Part shown: positions 8,183-16,960 of the stretch, in pieces
Layout of the letters: every line of letters starts with the position of its first letter
Position numbering within the stretch: position 1 is the first letter of the stretch
From: DASZKW01 sp035552775
GTDB taxonomy: Bacteria; Actinomycetota; Acidimicrobiia; Acidimicrobiales; Palsa-688
Assembly: GCA_035552775.1 (NCBI GenBank)
Contig: DASZKW010000036.1
Span: 1-64,000, forward strand
DNA length: 64,000 nucleotides
Direction of reading: 5' to 3'
Program-made: the position numbers and the translations under genes
Notes under the pieces: generated by a model
What the model saw: the letters and a program-made list of their open reading frames with translations, nothing else
Database searches by the model: none
What the model was told of the DNA's origin: nothing

Positions 8183-9003
8183 TTCTGGGCGGTCGTAGGC
8201 GGCGAGGCGGTGGTGGCGGGTGAGGCGGGTGAGGCGGTGGTCGAGGGGGTGCCTCTCAACGGCGACGAGTTCGGGGGCAGGGTGGTCGACGGTGACAGGG
8301 GCGAAGGGGTCCGCGCCGCGGTGGTGGTCGACGAGGACCCCGCCGCGGCCTGAGCTTCCAGGTTGGTCAGGTTGGTCACGACCGCGGGAGCCGGAGGGGG
8401 GATCTTGTCTTTCTGCGAGGCAGGGATGAAGGCGATCGTGTACTCGCTGCCGTCGTCCAGGTGGATGTTTTGAGGATCGATGGTCTCCGATACGCCCTTG
8501 GAATCGCCGGGAAATGCAAAGTGACGCACGTAGACGTGACCTGCGGACCCATTGCACTTGTCGCCATCGACGTACAGCTTGCCCCCCGGCACCTGTAGCT
8601 CGCTGGCGTTGAGGTGCATCCCAATCGAGCTCGCGAACAGCCCGAGAGTGGTGTTGGCCCCTGCTGCCGACGCCTTGACGGGATGGATGTGGATGATGCC
8701 GTCGCCGTGGGTGGTTATCCCCACAGGGTTCTTGTTCGTCTTGATGTTGGGCAGCAACCGCCCGCAGACATCAACGGCATACGCCGCATTCTCGGTGGCA
8801 CCCACCGCCGGCGGGGTGTTCGCCCCTGCGGCGTTGATCTGGCTCAGGCGGTGGTCCCGGCTGGTCACCGTGCCGACCACCCCGAGGAGCACCACGAGCA
8901 GGATGATGCCGTAGTAGGTCCAGGATTTATGGCCGCGGGAGGTACGACCCCCACCGGTGCCCGCAGCGCGAGCGACTTTCTTGCTGGACGACGCCTTTCC
9001 CAT
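8179..9003 (-). CDS. Membrane-anchored protein of unknown function in the rhamnose-linker operon
   Basis: This 274-residue protein has a basic N-terminus (MGKASSSKK), one transmembrane helix at about residues 30-50 (YGIILLVVLLGVVGTV), an extracytoplasmic domain and a Ser/Thr/Pro-rich tail of about 60 residues. The domain contains the striking THGDGIIHIHP, with three His and an Asp, and two cysteines (VDVCGRLL and DKCNGS) that could pair. I recognise no named family. It sits between wbbL (8-bp gap) and manB (GTGA overlap), so it is probably co-translated with envelope glycan genes. The His cluster suggests metal binding, as inference only. Confidence 0.8.
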   Translation of the reverse strand: MGKASSSKKVARAAGTGGGRTSRGHKSWTYYGIILLVVLLGVVGTVTSRDHRLSQINAAGANTPPAVGATENAAYAVDVCGRLLPNIKTNKNPVGITTHGDGIIHIHPVKASAAGANTTLGLFASSIGMHLNASELQVPGGKLYVDGDKCNGSAGHVYVRHFAFPGDSKGVSETIDPQNIHLDDGSEYTIAFIPASQKDKIPPPAPAVVTNLTNLEAQAAAGSSSTTTAARTPSPLSPSTTLPPNSSPLRGTPSTTASPASPATTASPPTTAQK

Positions 9004-9011
9004 AGCGTCGT

Positions 9012-9908
9012 TCAGGGTAGTGGGCGCCGGCCCCTCCCTGGTCCCGCCCCCCTCAACCGACTCAACCGGAGCCCTGATACCACCCGGCGGCCCCACACGA
9101 CCGCGAGACGGCCGACCAGGCCCAAACCCACGAGGGGCAGCACAGCCCGGCGACCCCCGCGGGTGGTGCGCCGGGCGAAACGCCACATCGAAACGTGGTG
9201 GGCTGCGAGCATCCGGTAGGGACGCTGGTTGGTGGACACCCCCTGAACGTGGGTCACCACCGCCGCGGGCTCGTAGCCGATCTTCCAACCCTCTCGGCGC
9301 ATCCGCCAGCACAGGTCGACGTCCTCGAGGTACATGAAGTAGGAGGGGTCGAAGCCGCCGACGGCGTCCCACGCCGGCCGGTGGGCGAGGAAACAGGCGC
9401 CTGACACCCAGTCCACCTCGGTGGCGGCGGCGTGGTCCCAGTCGAGGAGGCGGTAGCGGCGCGTGAATCGGTTGTCAGGTGCGACGGTGCCGACGAGCCC
9501 GTGGCCGATGGCATCGATGAGGTCAGGGAACGTCCGCGCCGACGGGTACAGGCTCCCGTCGGGATTCTCCAACCTCGGGCCCACGAGGCCCAGGGAGGGA
9601 TCCTTCTCCAAGCGCCCGGCGAGGGCGTCCAAGGCGCCGGCGCCTAGCTCCAAGTCAGGGTTGCACACCAGCAGGTCGGCGCCGGGGACCCGCCCGGCGC
9701 CGAGGTTGGCGGCCCGGCCGTAACCCAGGTTGGCCCCCGCCTGGACCCACAGCGCGTCAACCCCCGAGGCGGTGAGTGCAGCCTGCGATCCGTCGACGGA
9801 GGCGTTGTCGACCACCACGATCTCGGCGACCCCGTTGGCCCGCAGGCTCGCCACGCACGCCGGCAAAAGGGGGGCGGCGTTGAAGTTGACGACCACGGCG
9901 CAGATCAC
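9012..9908 (-). CDS. wbbL: Rhamnosyltransferase, GT2 family (WbbL-like)
   Basis: A 298-residue GT-A glycosyltransferase: AVVVNFNAAPLLPACVASL at the N-terminus, IVVVDNASVDGS, ANLGYGRAANLG, then GACFLAHRPAWDAVGGFDPSYFMYLEDVDLCWRM with the acidic metal-binding cluster. This fits the WbbL group that adds rhamnose from dTDP-rhamnose to the lipid-linked GlcNAc of the wall linker. It lies inside the rmlB-rmlD operon, as in mycobacteria. The start is GTG 9908, overlapping the uxs stop (GTGA); upstream frame extension is not supported. Confidence 0.85.
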   Translation of the reverse strand: MICAVVVNFNAAPLLPACVASLRANGVAEIVVVDNASVDGSQAALTASGVDALWVQAGANLGYGRAANLGAGRVPGADLLVCNPDLELGAGALDALAGRLEKDPSLGLVGPRLENPDGSLYPSARTFPDLIDAIGHGLVGTVAPDNRFTRRYRLLDWDHAAATEVDWVSGACFLAHRPAWDAVGGFDPSYFMYLEDVDLCWRMRREGWKIGYEPAAVVTHVQGVSTNQRPYRMLAAHHVSMWRFARRTTRGGRRAVLPLVGLGLVGRLAVVWGRRVVSGLRLSRLRGAGPGRGRRPLP

Positions 9909-10858
9909 GCGTCGCTGTGGCGTGGCCTCGGGACGTGGGCGGCGAACCAATCCACGGTCTGGGCCAAGCCGTCGTCGAGGGCGACGGCCGGGGCCCATCC
10001 GATCAGACGCTCCGCCAGGCCCAGGTCGGGCCGGCGCTGCGCAGGGTCGTCTGTCAAAGCGGGGGCAAAAGTGATGGGCGATGACGAACCCGTCAGCTCC
10101 TTGACCAGTTGGGCCATGTCGAGCACGCTCCGCTCGTCGGTAGTGCCCAGGTTGACCGGGCCGGTGTGGTCAGCGCCGAGCAGCGCGAGGATACCGGTCA
10201 CCAGATCGTCGACATAACAGAAGCTCCGCGTTTGGCTACCGTCGCCGTACACGGTGAGGGGCCGTCCGGCGAGAGCCTGGGTGACCAGGTTGGAGACCAA
10301 CCTTCCGTCGTCGGCGCGCATGCGGGGCCCGTAGGTGTTGAAGATGCGCACGATGCGAACATCGGTGCCCAGGTTGCGGTTGTGTGCCGTCACGAGGGCC
10401 TCCCCGAACCGCTTGGCCTCGTCGTACACGGCCCGGGGCCCGACCGGGTTGACGTTTCCGAAGTAGCCTTCGGGTTGGGGGTGGACGAGAGGATCGCCGT
10501 AGACCTCGCTGGTGGAAGCCTGCAGGAACGTGGCGCCGTGCAACGCAGCGAGGGCCAGAAGGGAGGCGGTCCCCCGGCTTCCGACGTCGAGTATCTCCAA
10601 GGCCAGCGAACCGAAGTCGGCGGGCGAAGCCGGACAGGCGAGGTTGAGCACCGCGTCCACGGGCCCGTCACACGCCACCGCCTCGCAGACGTCGGCCTGC
10701 AGGAGGACGAATCGCCTGTCGGCGACGAGCGCCGAGACGTTGTCGGCGCGGCCGGTGACGAAGTTGTCCACGCATACGACCTCGTCGCCCCGCTCCAGGA
10801 GGCGCCGGCACAGCGAGGACCCGATGAAGCCGGCGCCGCCGGCTACCACAGCCCTCAC
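9905..10858 (-). CDS. uxs: UDP-glucuronate decarboxylase (UDP-xylose synthase)-like
   Basis: A 317-residue extended SDR with AGGAGFIGSSLCRRLL, then the UXS-type NLACPASPADF, STSEVYGDPLVHPQPEGYFGNVNPVG and YDEAKRFGEAL containing the Y-x3-K catalytic pair. The reaction would be NAD-dependent decarboxylation of UDP-glucuronate to UDP-xylose. It is placed between rmlD and wbbL, with GTGA overlaps on both sides. This is not the mycobacterial arrangement and suggests a pentose or related sugar in the local glycan. A UDP-glucose dehydrogenase to supply the substrate is not in the window. Confidence 0.85.
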   Translation of the reverse strand: MRAVVAGGAGFIGSSLCRRLLERGDEVVCVDNFVTGRADNVSALVADRRFVLLQADVCEAVACDGPVDAVLNLACPASPADFGSLALEILDVGSRGTASLLALAALHGATFLQASTSEVYGDPLVHPQPEGYFGNVNPVGPRAVYDEAKRFGEALVTAHNRNLGTDVRIVRIFNTYGPRMRADDGRLVSNLVTQALAGRPLTVYGDGSQTRSFCYVDDLVTGILALLGADHTGPVNLGTTDERSVLDMAQLVKELTGSSSPITFAPALTDDPAQRRPDLGLAERLIGWAPAVALDDGLAQTVDWFAAHVPRPRHSDA

Positions 10859-11744
10859 GGTCGAGCTCCCTGCTTGGCGCCCATCAGGGTTCGCACGGTG
10901 CGCACGAGGGCGTCGCGGTGGTCTGGAAGGAGGGGTAGGTCCGAGCCGCGCAAGGCGGCGTTGTCCAGCACCGAGTTGGCGGGCCGGGGCGCCAGCCGCG
11001 GGGGGCTCAACTCGGCGGTGGTGATGGGGTGAACCATGGCCGGGTCCCGGCCCGCGGCGCTGACCACGTCACGGGCGAACTGGTACCAGGTCGTGGCTCC
11101 CTGGTTGGTCACGTGGAACGTGCCCGGCCGGCGCCCCACCGCCAGTTCGACGACGGCGCGGGCGAGATCATCGGCGAAGGTAGGGCATCCTCTCTGGTCG
11201 TCCACGAAAGCCAGGTCCTTTTCTTTGGCCGCCACCCGCAGGACGGTCTTGACCATGTTGTCCCCGTGCACGCCGCACACCCAGGAGGTGCGCACGATAG
11301 CCGCGCCGGGAGCCAACACCATCACCTCTCGCTCCCCGGCCAGTTTGCTGGCGCCGTACACCGAGCGCGGGTTGGGCGCATCCCACTCGTGGTAGGGACG
11401 CTCGAGGGTCCCGTCGAAGACGTAGTCGGTGGACAGGTAAACCAGGTGGGCACCCACCGACGCTGCCGCCTCGGCCACGTGACGGGTGCCGAGGGCGTTG
11501 ACCCGCCACGCCCGGTCGGGGTCCGCCTCGCAGTCGTCCACCGCTGTCCACGCGGCGGCATGGACGATGATCGATGGGGCAACCCCGGCGGCGGCAGCGC
11601 GGACAGCGTCACGATCCCCCACGTCGAGGCGCCCGTGGTCGGCGGCGACGACCTCGTAGCTGGTCGCACCGGCGAACCAGCGAACCAGGTCGGTCCCCAC
11701 CTGGCCGCTCGCTCCGGTTACGAGGACCCTCATACCACTGTGGC

Positions 11745-11748
<4 letters not shown>
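10855..11748 (-). CDS. rmlD: dTDP-4-dehydrorhamnose reductase
   Basis: RmlD reduces dTDP-4-keto-L-rhamnose to dTDP-L-rhamnose with NAD(P)H. The protein begins MRVLVTGASGQVGTDL and contains AAWTAVDDCEADP, the highly conserved STDYVFDG, and YGASKLAGE with the catalytic Y-x3-K. Two starts are possible: GTG 11748, which overlaps the rmlB stop (GTGA) as elsewhere in this operon, or ATG 11733, where the family homology begins. I use 11748 (297 residues) because neither has a Shine-Dalgarno sequence and coupling is the local rule. Confidence 0.93.
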
Positions 11749-12719
<971 letters not shown>

Positions 12720-12725
12720 CCCGAC

Positions 12726-12731
12726 AGGCTA
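12726..12731 (-). promoter_or_regulatory. -10 element TAGCCT for leaderless rmlB operon
   Basis: On the minus strand TAGCCT is followed by six bases and then the rmlB GTG. It marks rmlB as the head of its own transcript rather than a continuation from rmlC. Confidence 0.55.
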
Positions 12732-12774
12732 GTGCCCCCTTCCGAGCCAAAGGCCCCTGCGACGGCCCCAGGCC

Positions 12775-13326
12775 TTACCGGCGCAAGCCGAGGTGGGGAC
12801 GCCGGTCAGGAGGGAGATCGGCCCGGAGGGGGTTGGCCCGGTCGCGCTCGGACAACACAGGGTCGACGACACCCCAGTCAGCGTCGATGACCGGGTCGTC
12901 CCACGCCACGGCCAACTCGTCCTCGGGGTTGTAGTAGCTGTCGACCAGGTAGGTGAGGGTCAGATCGCTGAGCGAGGCGAAGCCGTGGGCCACCCCCGGG
13001 GGGATGAACACGCCCCCGCACGACGACTCGTCGAGGTCGAGCATCTCGGTGGCGCCGTCGGTCGGTGATCCGCGCCGAAGGTCGTGGAGCACGACGCGGG
13101 CGCTGCCCTTCGTGACCAGCCAGTAGTCGGCCTGGTGCAGGTGGTAGTGGAGACCGACCACGGCCCCCGCCGCCCGGTCCGCCCGGTTGCCCTGGAGCAT
13201 CTCGCGCCCGAGGGGGAACCAGGCGCGCCGGTAGGTCTCGACGAAACGGCCGCGGCAATCGCCGTGCACCTCGGGCTCAACGAGCCACACGCCGCTGATC
13301 AGATCCGATTCCGACAGGCTCGCCAC
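12775..13326 (-). CDS. rmlC: dTDP-4-dehydrorhamnose 3,5-epimerase, divergent
   Basis: A 183-residue cupin of the RmlC family. Retained are the catalytic His in GLHYHLHQ, the Tyr in YLVDSYYNPEDE, the Asp in DADWGVVDPVLSERD and the PGVAHGF turn. The Arg before GLH is Val, and the Lys of the usual KLVRVVRG is replaced (DYWLVTKG), so substrate contacts differ from the textbook enzyme. The GTG start lies 2 bp after the rmlA stop. With rmlA, rmlB and rmlD present, the dTDP-rhamnose role is the best reading. Confidence 0.87.
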   Translation of the reverse strand: MASLSESDLISGVWLVEPEVHGDCRGRFVETYRRAWFPLGREMLQGNRADRAAGAVVGLHYHLHQADYWLVTKGSARVVLHDLRRGSPTDGATEMLDLDESSCGGVFIPPGVAHGFASLSDLTLTYLVDSYYNPEDELAVAWDDPVIDADWGVVDPVLSERDRANPLRADLPPDRRPHLGLRR

Positions 13327-13328
13327 GA

Positions 13329-14411
13329 CTATCCGAGATCGATCAGGCTGTGGTCACCGACCATGAGCCGGGTGGCCCGGGGACGGCGAGCCGAACGGGT
13401 GACCTCGACACGGTGACCGAGCAGCGAGTCCTCGATGCGCCCCGCGGAGACCACCGACGCCTCGTCGAGCAGCACCGAGTGCTCGACCTCGGAGCCCTCG
13501 ACCCGGCAGCCCTGGCCGATGGCGGTGAACGGGCCGATGAAACTGTCCGTTATGTGGCTACCGGCGCCCACCACTATCGGCCCCCGGAGATGCGAGCGCG
13601 CCACGGTCGCTCCCGCCTCGATGACCACCCGCCCGTCGAGTTGAGAGGCCTCGTCGACGGTGCCGTCTATCCGGCGCTCGATGCCCTCGAGGATCAGGCG
13701 ATTGGCTTCCAGCAACGGGGTCAGCTTCCCGGTGTCGATCCACCAGCCGGCGAGGATCTCACTGCGCACCGGGTGACCTCGGTCGATCATCCACTGGATG
13801 GCGTCGGTGATCTCCAGCTCACCTCGGCGCGAGGGACTGATGGCGGCCACCGCGGCGTGCACGGTGCTGTCGAAGAGGTACACCCCGACGAGGGCCAGGT
13901 CCGAGCGGGGCTGATCCGGCTTCTCCGAGAGGCTGACGACCCGGCCGACCTCGTCGAGCTCGGCGACGCCGAAGCGCTGAGGGTCGGTGACGCGCTTCAG
14001 CAGGATCTGGGCGACGGGCGGTCGTCCGAGGCGCCCCCGGTCCGCCTCGAAGGCGTCCACGAACCCGCGCAGGTCCTGCTGGAGGAGGTTGTCGCCCAGG
14101 TACATGACGAAGTCGTCGTCGCCGAGGAAGTCCCTGGCGATCAACACGCAATGGGCCAAACCCAGGGGTGCCTCCTGGCGCAAGTAGGTCACGGTGAGGC
14201 CCCAGGACGAACCGTCGCCCACCGCCGCCTGCACCTCGTCGGCCGTGTCACCGACGATGACGCCGACGTCTTTGATGCCGGCCGAGGAAATCGCCTCGAG
14301 GCCGAAGAAAAGGATGGGCTTTCCCGCCACGGGTACCAGTTGCTTGGCCCTGGTGTGGGTAATCGGCCTCAGCCTGGTCCCCGAGCCGCCCGCGAGGATC
14401 AGCGCCTTCAC
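13329..14411 (-). CDS. rmlA: Glucose-1-phosphate thymidylyltransferase, long form with C-terminal beta-helix
   Basis: The 360-residue enzyme starts VKALILAGGSGTRLRPITHTRAKQLVPV and has FVMYLGDNLL, LSEKPDQPRSDLALVGVYLF and a C-terminal hexapeptide-repeat region (DGRVVIEAGATVARSHLRG). It makes dTDP-glucose from dTTP and glucose-1-phosphate. The length and second domain fit the StrD-like long form rather than the 290-residue RmlA of mycobacteria. GTG 14411 is set by the -10 element 7 nt upstream; the longer frame overlaps birA. It is co-transcribed with rmlC. Confidence 0.92.
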   Translation of the reverse strand: MKALILAGGSGTRLRPITHTRAKQLVPVAGKPILFFGLEAISSAGIKDVGVIVGDTADEVQAAVGDGSSWGLTVTYLRQEAPLGLAHCVLIARDFLGDDDFVMYLGDNLLQQDLRGFVDAFEADRGRLGRPPVAQILLKRVTDPQRFGVAELDEVGRVVSLSEKPDQPRSDLALVGVYLFDSTVHAAVAAISPSRRGELEITDAIQWMIDRGHPVRSEILAGWWIDTGKLTPLLEANRLILEGIERRIDGTVDEASQLDGRVVIEAGATVARSHLRGPIVVGAGSHITDSFIGPFTAIGQGCRVEGSEVEHSVLLDEASVVSAGRIEDSLLGHRVEVTRSARRPRATRLMVGDHSLIDLG

Positions 14412-14418
14412 CGTGCCG

Positions 14419-14424
14419 ACGCTA
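14419..14424 (-). promoter_or_regulatory. -10 element TAGCGT for leaderless rmlA-rmlC
   Basis: On the minus strand TAGCGT is followed by 7 nt and the rmlA GTG. Its TAG is the stop codon of birA, the same arrangement as at cofD. Confidence 0.55.
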
Positions 14425-15177
14425 GCGCACGTGGACGACGTCACCGGCGGAGACGGCCTCCATCCGACCGTCGGGCGCCCGCACCAGCAGGCGACCGTCA
14501 TCGTCCAATCCCTCGGCCACGCCGACGAGATCACCCCCCGGACCGGGGCGGCGCCCCGAGCGGGGGAACGAGATCTCCACGGTGCGCCCGACGGTGGCGC
14601 ACGCCGCCCGGTAGGCGAGGGCCACCTGTGGCCAGCGCCCGTACCATCCCTCGACGCCCTCGAGGAGGGCGACGAGCAAGGCGCTCCTGTCGACGGGGCG
14701 GCGGGCGGCCGACTCGGCGCTGACCGCGCCCGGGGGGGCCCAACGGACGTTGAGCCCGATGCCCACCACGACCGCCCCGCCGGCGGACTCGGCGAGCACG
14801 CCGGCGAGCTTTGCCCCGTCGACCAGCAGGTCGTTGGGCCACTTCAGCTCGGGCGTGATCCCGGCTACACCGACGCATGCGGTGCGGGCCGCGAGCCCGA
14901 CCGCGGCGGTGGCCAACCAGAGGCGCCCTGGCGCCAGGAGGGGGCGCAGCAGCATCGACACCAGCAGCGACGTGGCCGGGGGGGCGTCCCAGACCCGGTC
15001 GAGGCGCCCCCGTCCCGCGGACTGGTGTTCGGCCACAGCGACGAGACCCTCGGGCGCTCCGGTGGCGGCCTCGGCGAGCAGCCACCGGTTGGTGGAACCG
15101 ATGGTCTCGAACTCCCTGATGTCGCCAAAACGGGTAGCCACGGCCAGACGCCGGCGGGTTCGCTCGTCGAGGATCAC
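14422..15177 (-). CDS. birA: Biotin--[acetyl-CoA-carboxylase] ligase
   Basis: BirA activates biotin as biotinyl-AMP and attaches it to the biotin carrier Lys. The 251-residue protein has the group-I layout without a DNA-binding domain: FETIGSTNRWLL, AEHQSAGRGRLDRVW (the GRGR biotin loop), LKWPNDLLVDGAKLAGVLAE and VVVGIGLNV. GTG 15177 is preferred because of the divergent promoter at 15183-15189; the frame extends upstream only antisense to the carboxylase gene. Its substrate is very likely the divergent neighbour, whose start is 20 bp away. Confidence 0.94.
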   Translation of the reverse strand: MILDERTRRRLAVATRFGDIREFETIGSTNRWLLAEAATGAPEGLVAVAEHQSAGRGRLDRVWDAPPATSLLVSMLLRPLLAPGRLWLATAAVGLAARTACVGVAGITPELKWPNDLLVDGAKLAGVLAESAGGAVVVGIGLNVRWAPPGAVSAESAARRPVDRSALLVALLEGVEGWYGRWPQVALAYRAACATVGRTVEISFPRSGRRPGPGGDLVGVAEGLDDDGRLLVRAPDGRMEAVSAGDVVHVR

Positions 15178-15182
15178 CCTGA

Positions 15183-15189
15183 CAGACTG
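15183..15189. promoter_or_regulatory. Shared, symmetric -10 element between birA and the biotin carboxylase gene
   Basis: CAGACT on the plus strand (15183-15188) ends 8 nt before the carboxylase ATG. CAGTCT on the minus strand (15189-15184) ends 6 nt before the birA GTG. The two hexamers overlap by five bases, so one element could serve both leaderless transcripts. Confidence 0.45.
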
Positions 15190-15196
15190 CCCTCCG

Positions 15197-16948
15197 ATGC
15201 TCACCAAGGTCCTGATCGCCAACCGGGGCGAGATCGCCGTGCGGGTCATCCGCACGTGTAGGGAGCTCGGTGTGACCACGGCCGCCGTGTACTCGGACCT
15301 CGACCGGAATGCGCTACACGTCCGCATGGCCGACGAGGCGTACTCGCTCGGCGGCCAGACCGCGGCCGAGAGCTACCTCGACACCGGCAAGATCGTCGGC
15401 GCCGTCCGGCGCTGCGGAGCCGACGGCGTACACCCCGGGTACGGCTTCATGTCGGAGAACGCCGACTTCGCACGCGCCGTCGCCGCCGCCGGCGCCGTCT
15501 GGATCGGGCCCCCACCCGACGCCATCGAGGTCATGGGGGACAAGATCAAGGCACGCCTCGCAGCCCAGCGGGCAGACGTGGCAGGTGTCCCCGGCACCAT
15601 GGAGGTCATCGCCTCCCCCGACGAGGTGGTCGCGTTCGGGGAGAGCCACGGGTGGCCCGTAGCCATCAAGGCCGCGTACGGCGGCGGCGGCCGGGGAATG
15701 AGGGTCGTGCGGCGAGCCGAGGAGGCGGCGGACGCGCTCGAATCCGCCCAACGGGAAGCCGAGAAGGCCTTCGGGCGCCCAGATAGCTACCTGGAGCGTT
15801 ACCTGACGTGGCCCCGCCACGTCGAGGTGCAGATCTTCTGCGACGGCGACGGTGGTGCAGTCCACCTGGGGACGAGGGACTGCTCGGCCCAGCGCCGCCA
15901 CCAAAAGCTCATCGAGGAGGCACCCGCACCCGCGATCGCTGAAGCCACCCTGGCGGCCATGGGAGACGCCGCCGTCAAGGTCGCCAGGGCCTGCGGGTAT
16001 GTCAACGCCGGGACCGTCGAGTTCATCTACGAGAACGGCGAGTTCTTCTTCTTGGAGATGAACACGCGCCTCCAGGTGGAGCACCCCGTCACCGAGGCGG
16101 TGGTGGGGAAAGACCTCGTCGCTCTGCAATTGCGCGTCGCGTCGGGGGAGCGTCTGGGCTTCGACCAGTCCGACGTGGCGCTGGTCGGGCACTCAATCGA
16201 GGTACGGATCAATGCCGAGGACCCGGCCGGGGGGAGATTCGTGCCCTCGCCCGGACGCATCTCCCGGTTCCGCCGCCCCGACGGCTACGGGGTGCGCACC
16301 GACGCCGGCTACGACGAGGGCGATACGGTCAGCCAGTTCTACGACAACCTGGTAGCCAAGGTCGTCGTGTGGGGCAGCGACCGCGAGGTGGCGCGCAGGC
16401 GCATGGTCCGGGCCCTCGACGAGACCATCGTGGAGGGGGTGGCCACGACCATTCCGGCCGACCTCGCCATACTCGAGCACCCCGATTTCATCGCCGTGGA
16501 GCATTCGACCAACTGGGTGGAGGAGCGCCTGGACCTCTCGGGCGTCGCCTCGCCGCCCGCCGCCGGTCCCGCCGACGGCGACCACGCGCGGGTTCAGCGC
16601 GATGTCGACGTTGAAGTCGACGGTCGCCGCTACGCAGTCAAGGTGTGGGTCCCGACCGACGAGGGCGCCGGCAGGCGAGCGCCGGGGCGTCCCCGGCGAG
16701 GCGGCCGCAGCAGCGGGCCGGCGGGGGCGGCCGGTAGCGGAGCGGTGACCGTGCCCATGCAGGGCACGATCGTCAAGGTTCTCGCCCGGGTCGGTGACGT
16801 GGTCGAGGCCGGCCAGGCGGTATGCGTTCTCGAGGCCATGAAGATGGAAAACAACATCACCACCGAGGCGTCGGGCACGGTCAGGGAGGTCCGGGTCCAG
16901 CCTGGTGCGGCGGTGGGCGCCGGCGACGTGGTGATGGTGATCGGCTAG
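15197..16948 (+). CDS. accA: Acyl-CoA carboxylase alpha subunit: biotin carboxylase fused to biotin carrier domain
   Basis: The 583-residue protein carboxylates its own biotin with ATP and bicarbonate for transfer to an acyl-CoA by a separate beta subunit. The biotin carboxylase part (about residues 1-450) has LIANRGEIAVRVIR, HPGYGFMSENA, the glycine loop YGGGGRGMR and FLEMNTRLQVEHPVTE. The C-terminal carrier domain has EAMKMEN with biotin attached at Lys549. No carboxyltransferase gene is in the window. Substrate (acetyl-, propionyl- or longer-chain CoA) is set by the beta subunit and cannot be read here. Divergent to birA. Confidence 0.94.
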   Translation: MLTKVLIANRGEIAVRVIRTCRELGVTTAAVYSDLDRNALHVRMADEAYSLGGQTAAESYLDTGKIVGAVRRCGADGVHPGYGFMSENADFARAVAAAGAVWIGPPPDAIEVMGDKIKARLAAQRADVAGVPGTMEVIASPDEVVAFGESHGWPVAIKAAYGGGGRGMRVVRRAEEAADALESAQREAEKAFGRPDSYLERYLTWPRHVEVQIFCDGDGGAVHLGTRDCSAQRRHQKLIEEAPAPAIAEATLAAMGDAAVKVARACGYVNAGTVEFIYENGEFFFLEMNTRLQVEHPVTEAVVGKDLVALQLRVASGERLGFDQSDVALVGHSIEVRINAEDPAGGRFVPSPGRISRFRRPDGYGVRTDAGYDEGDTVSQFYDNLVAKVVVWGSDREVARRRMVRALDETIVEGVATTIPADLAILEHPDFIAVEHSTNWVEERLDLSGVASPPAAGPADGDHARVQRDVDVEVDGRRYAVKVWVPTDEGAGRRAPGRPRRGGRSSGPAGAAGSGAVTVPMQGTIVKVLARVGDVVEAGQAVCVLEAMKMENNITTEASGTVREVRVQPGAAVGAGDVVMVIG

Positions 16949-16960
16949 GCCGGCGGCCGC

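Noticed and set aside
8183..8557. 125-codon N-terminal extension of manB
   Set aside because: The sequence is an out-of-frame reading of the neighbouring membrane-protein gene; nucleotidyltransferase homology begins exactly at GTG 8182.
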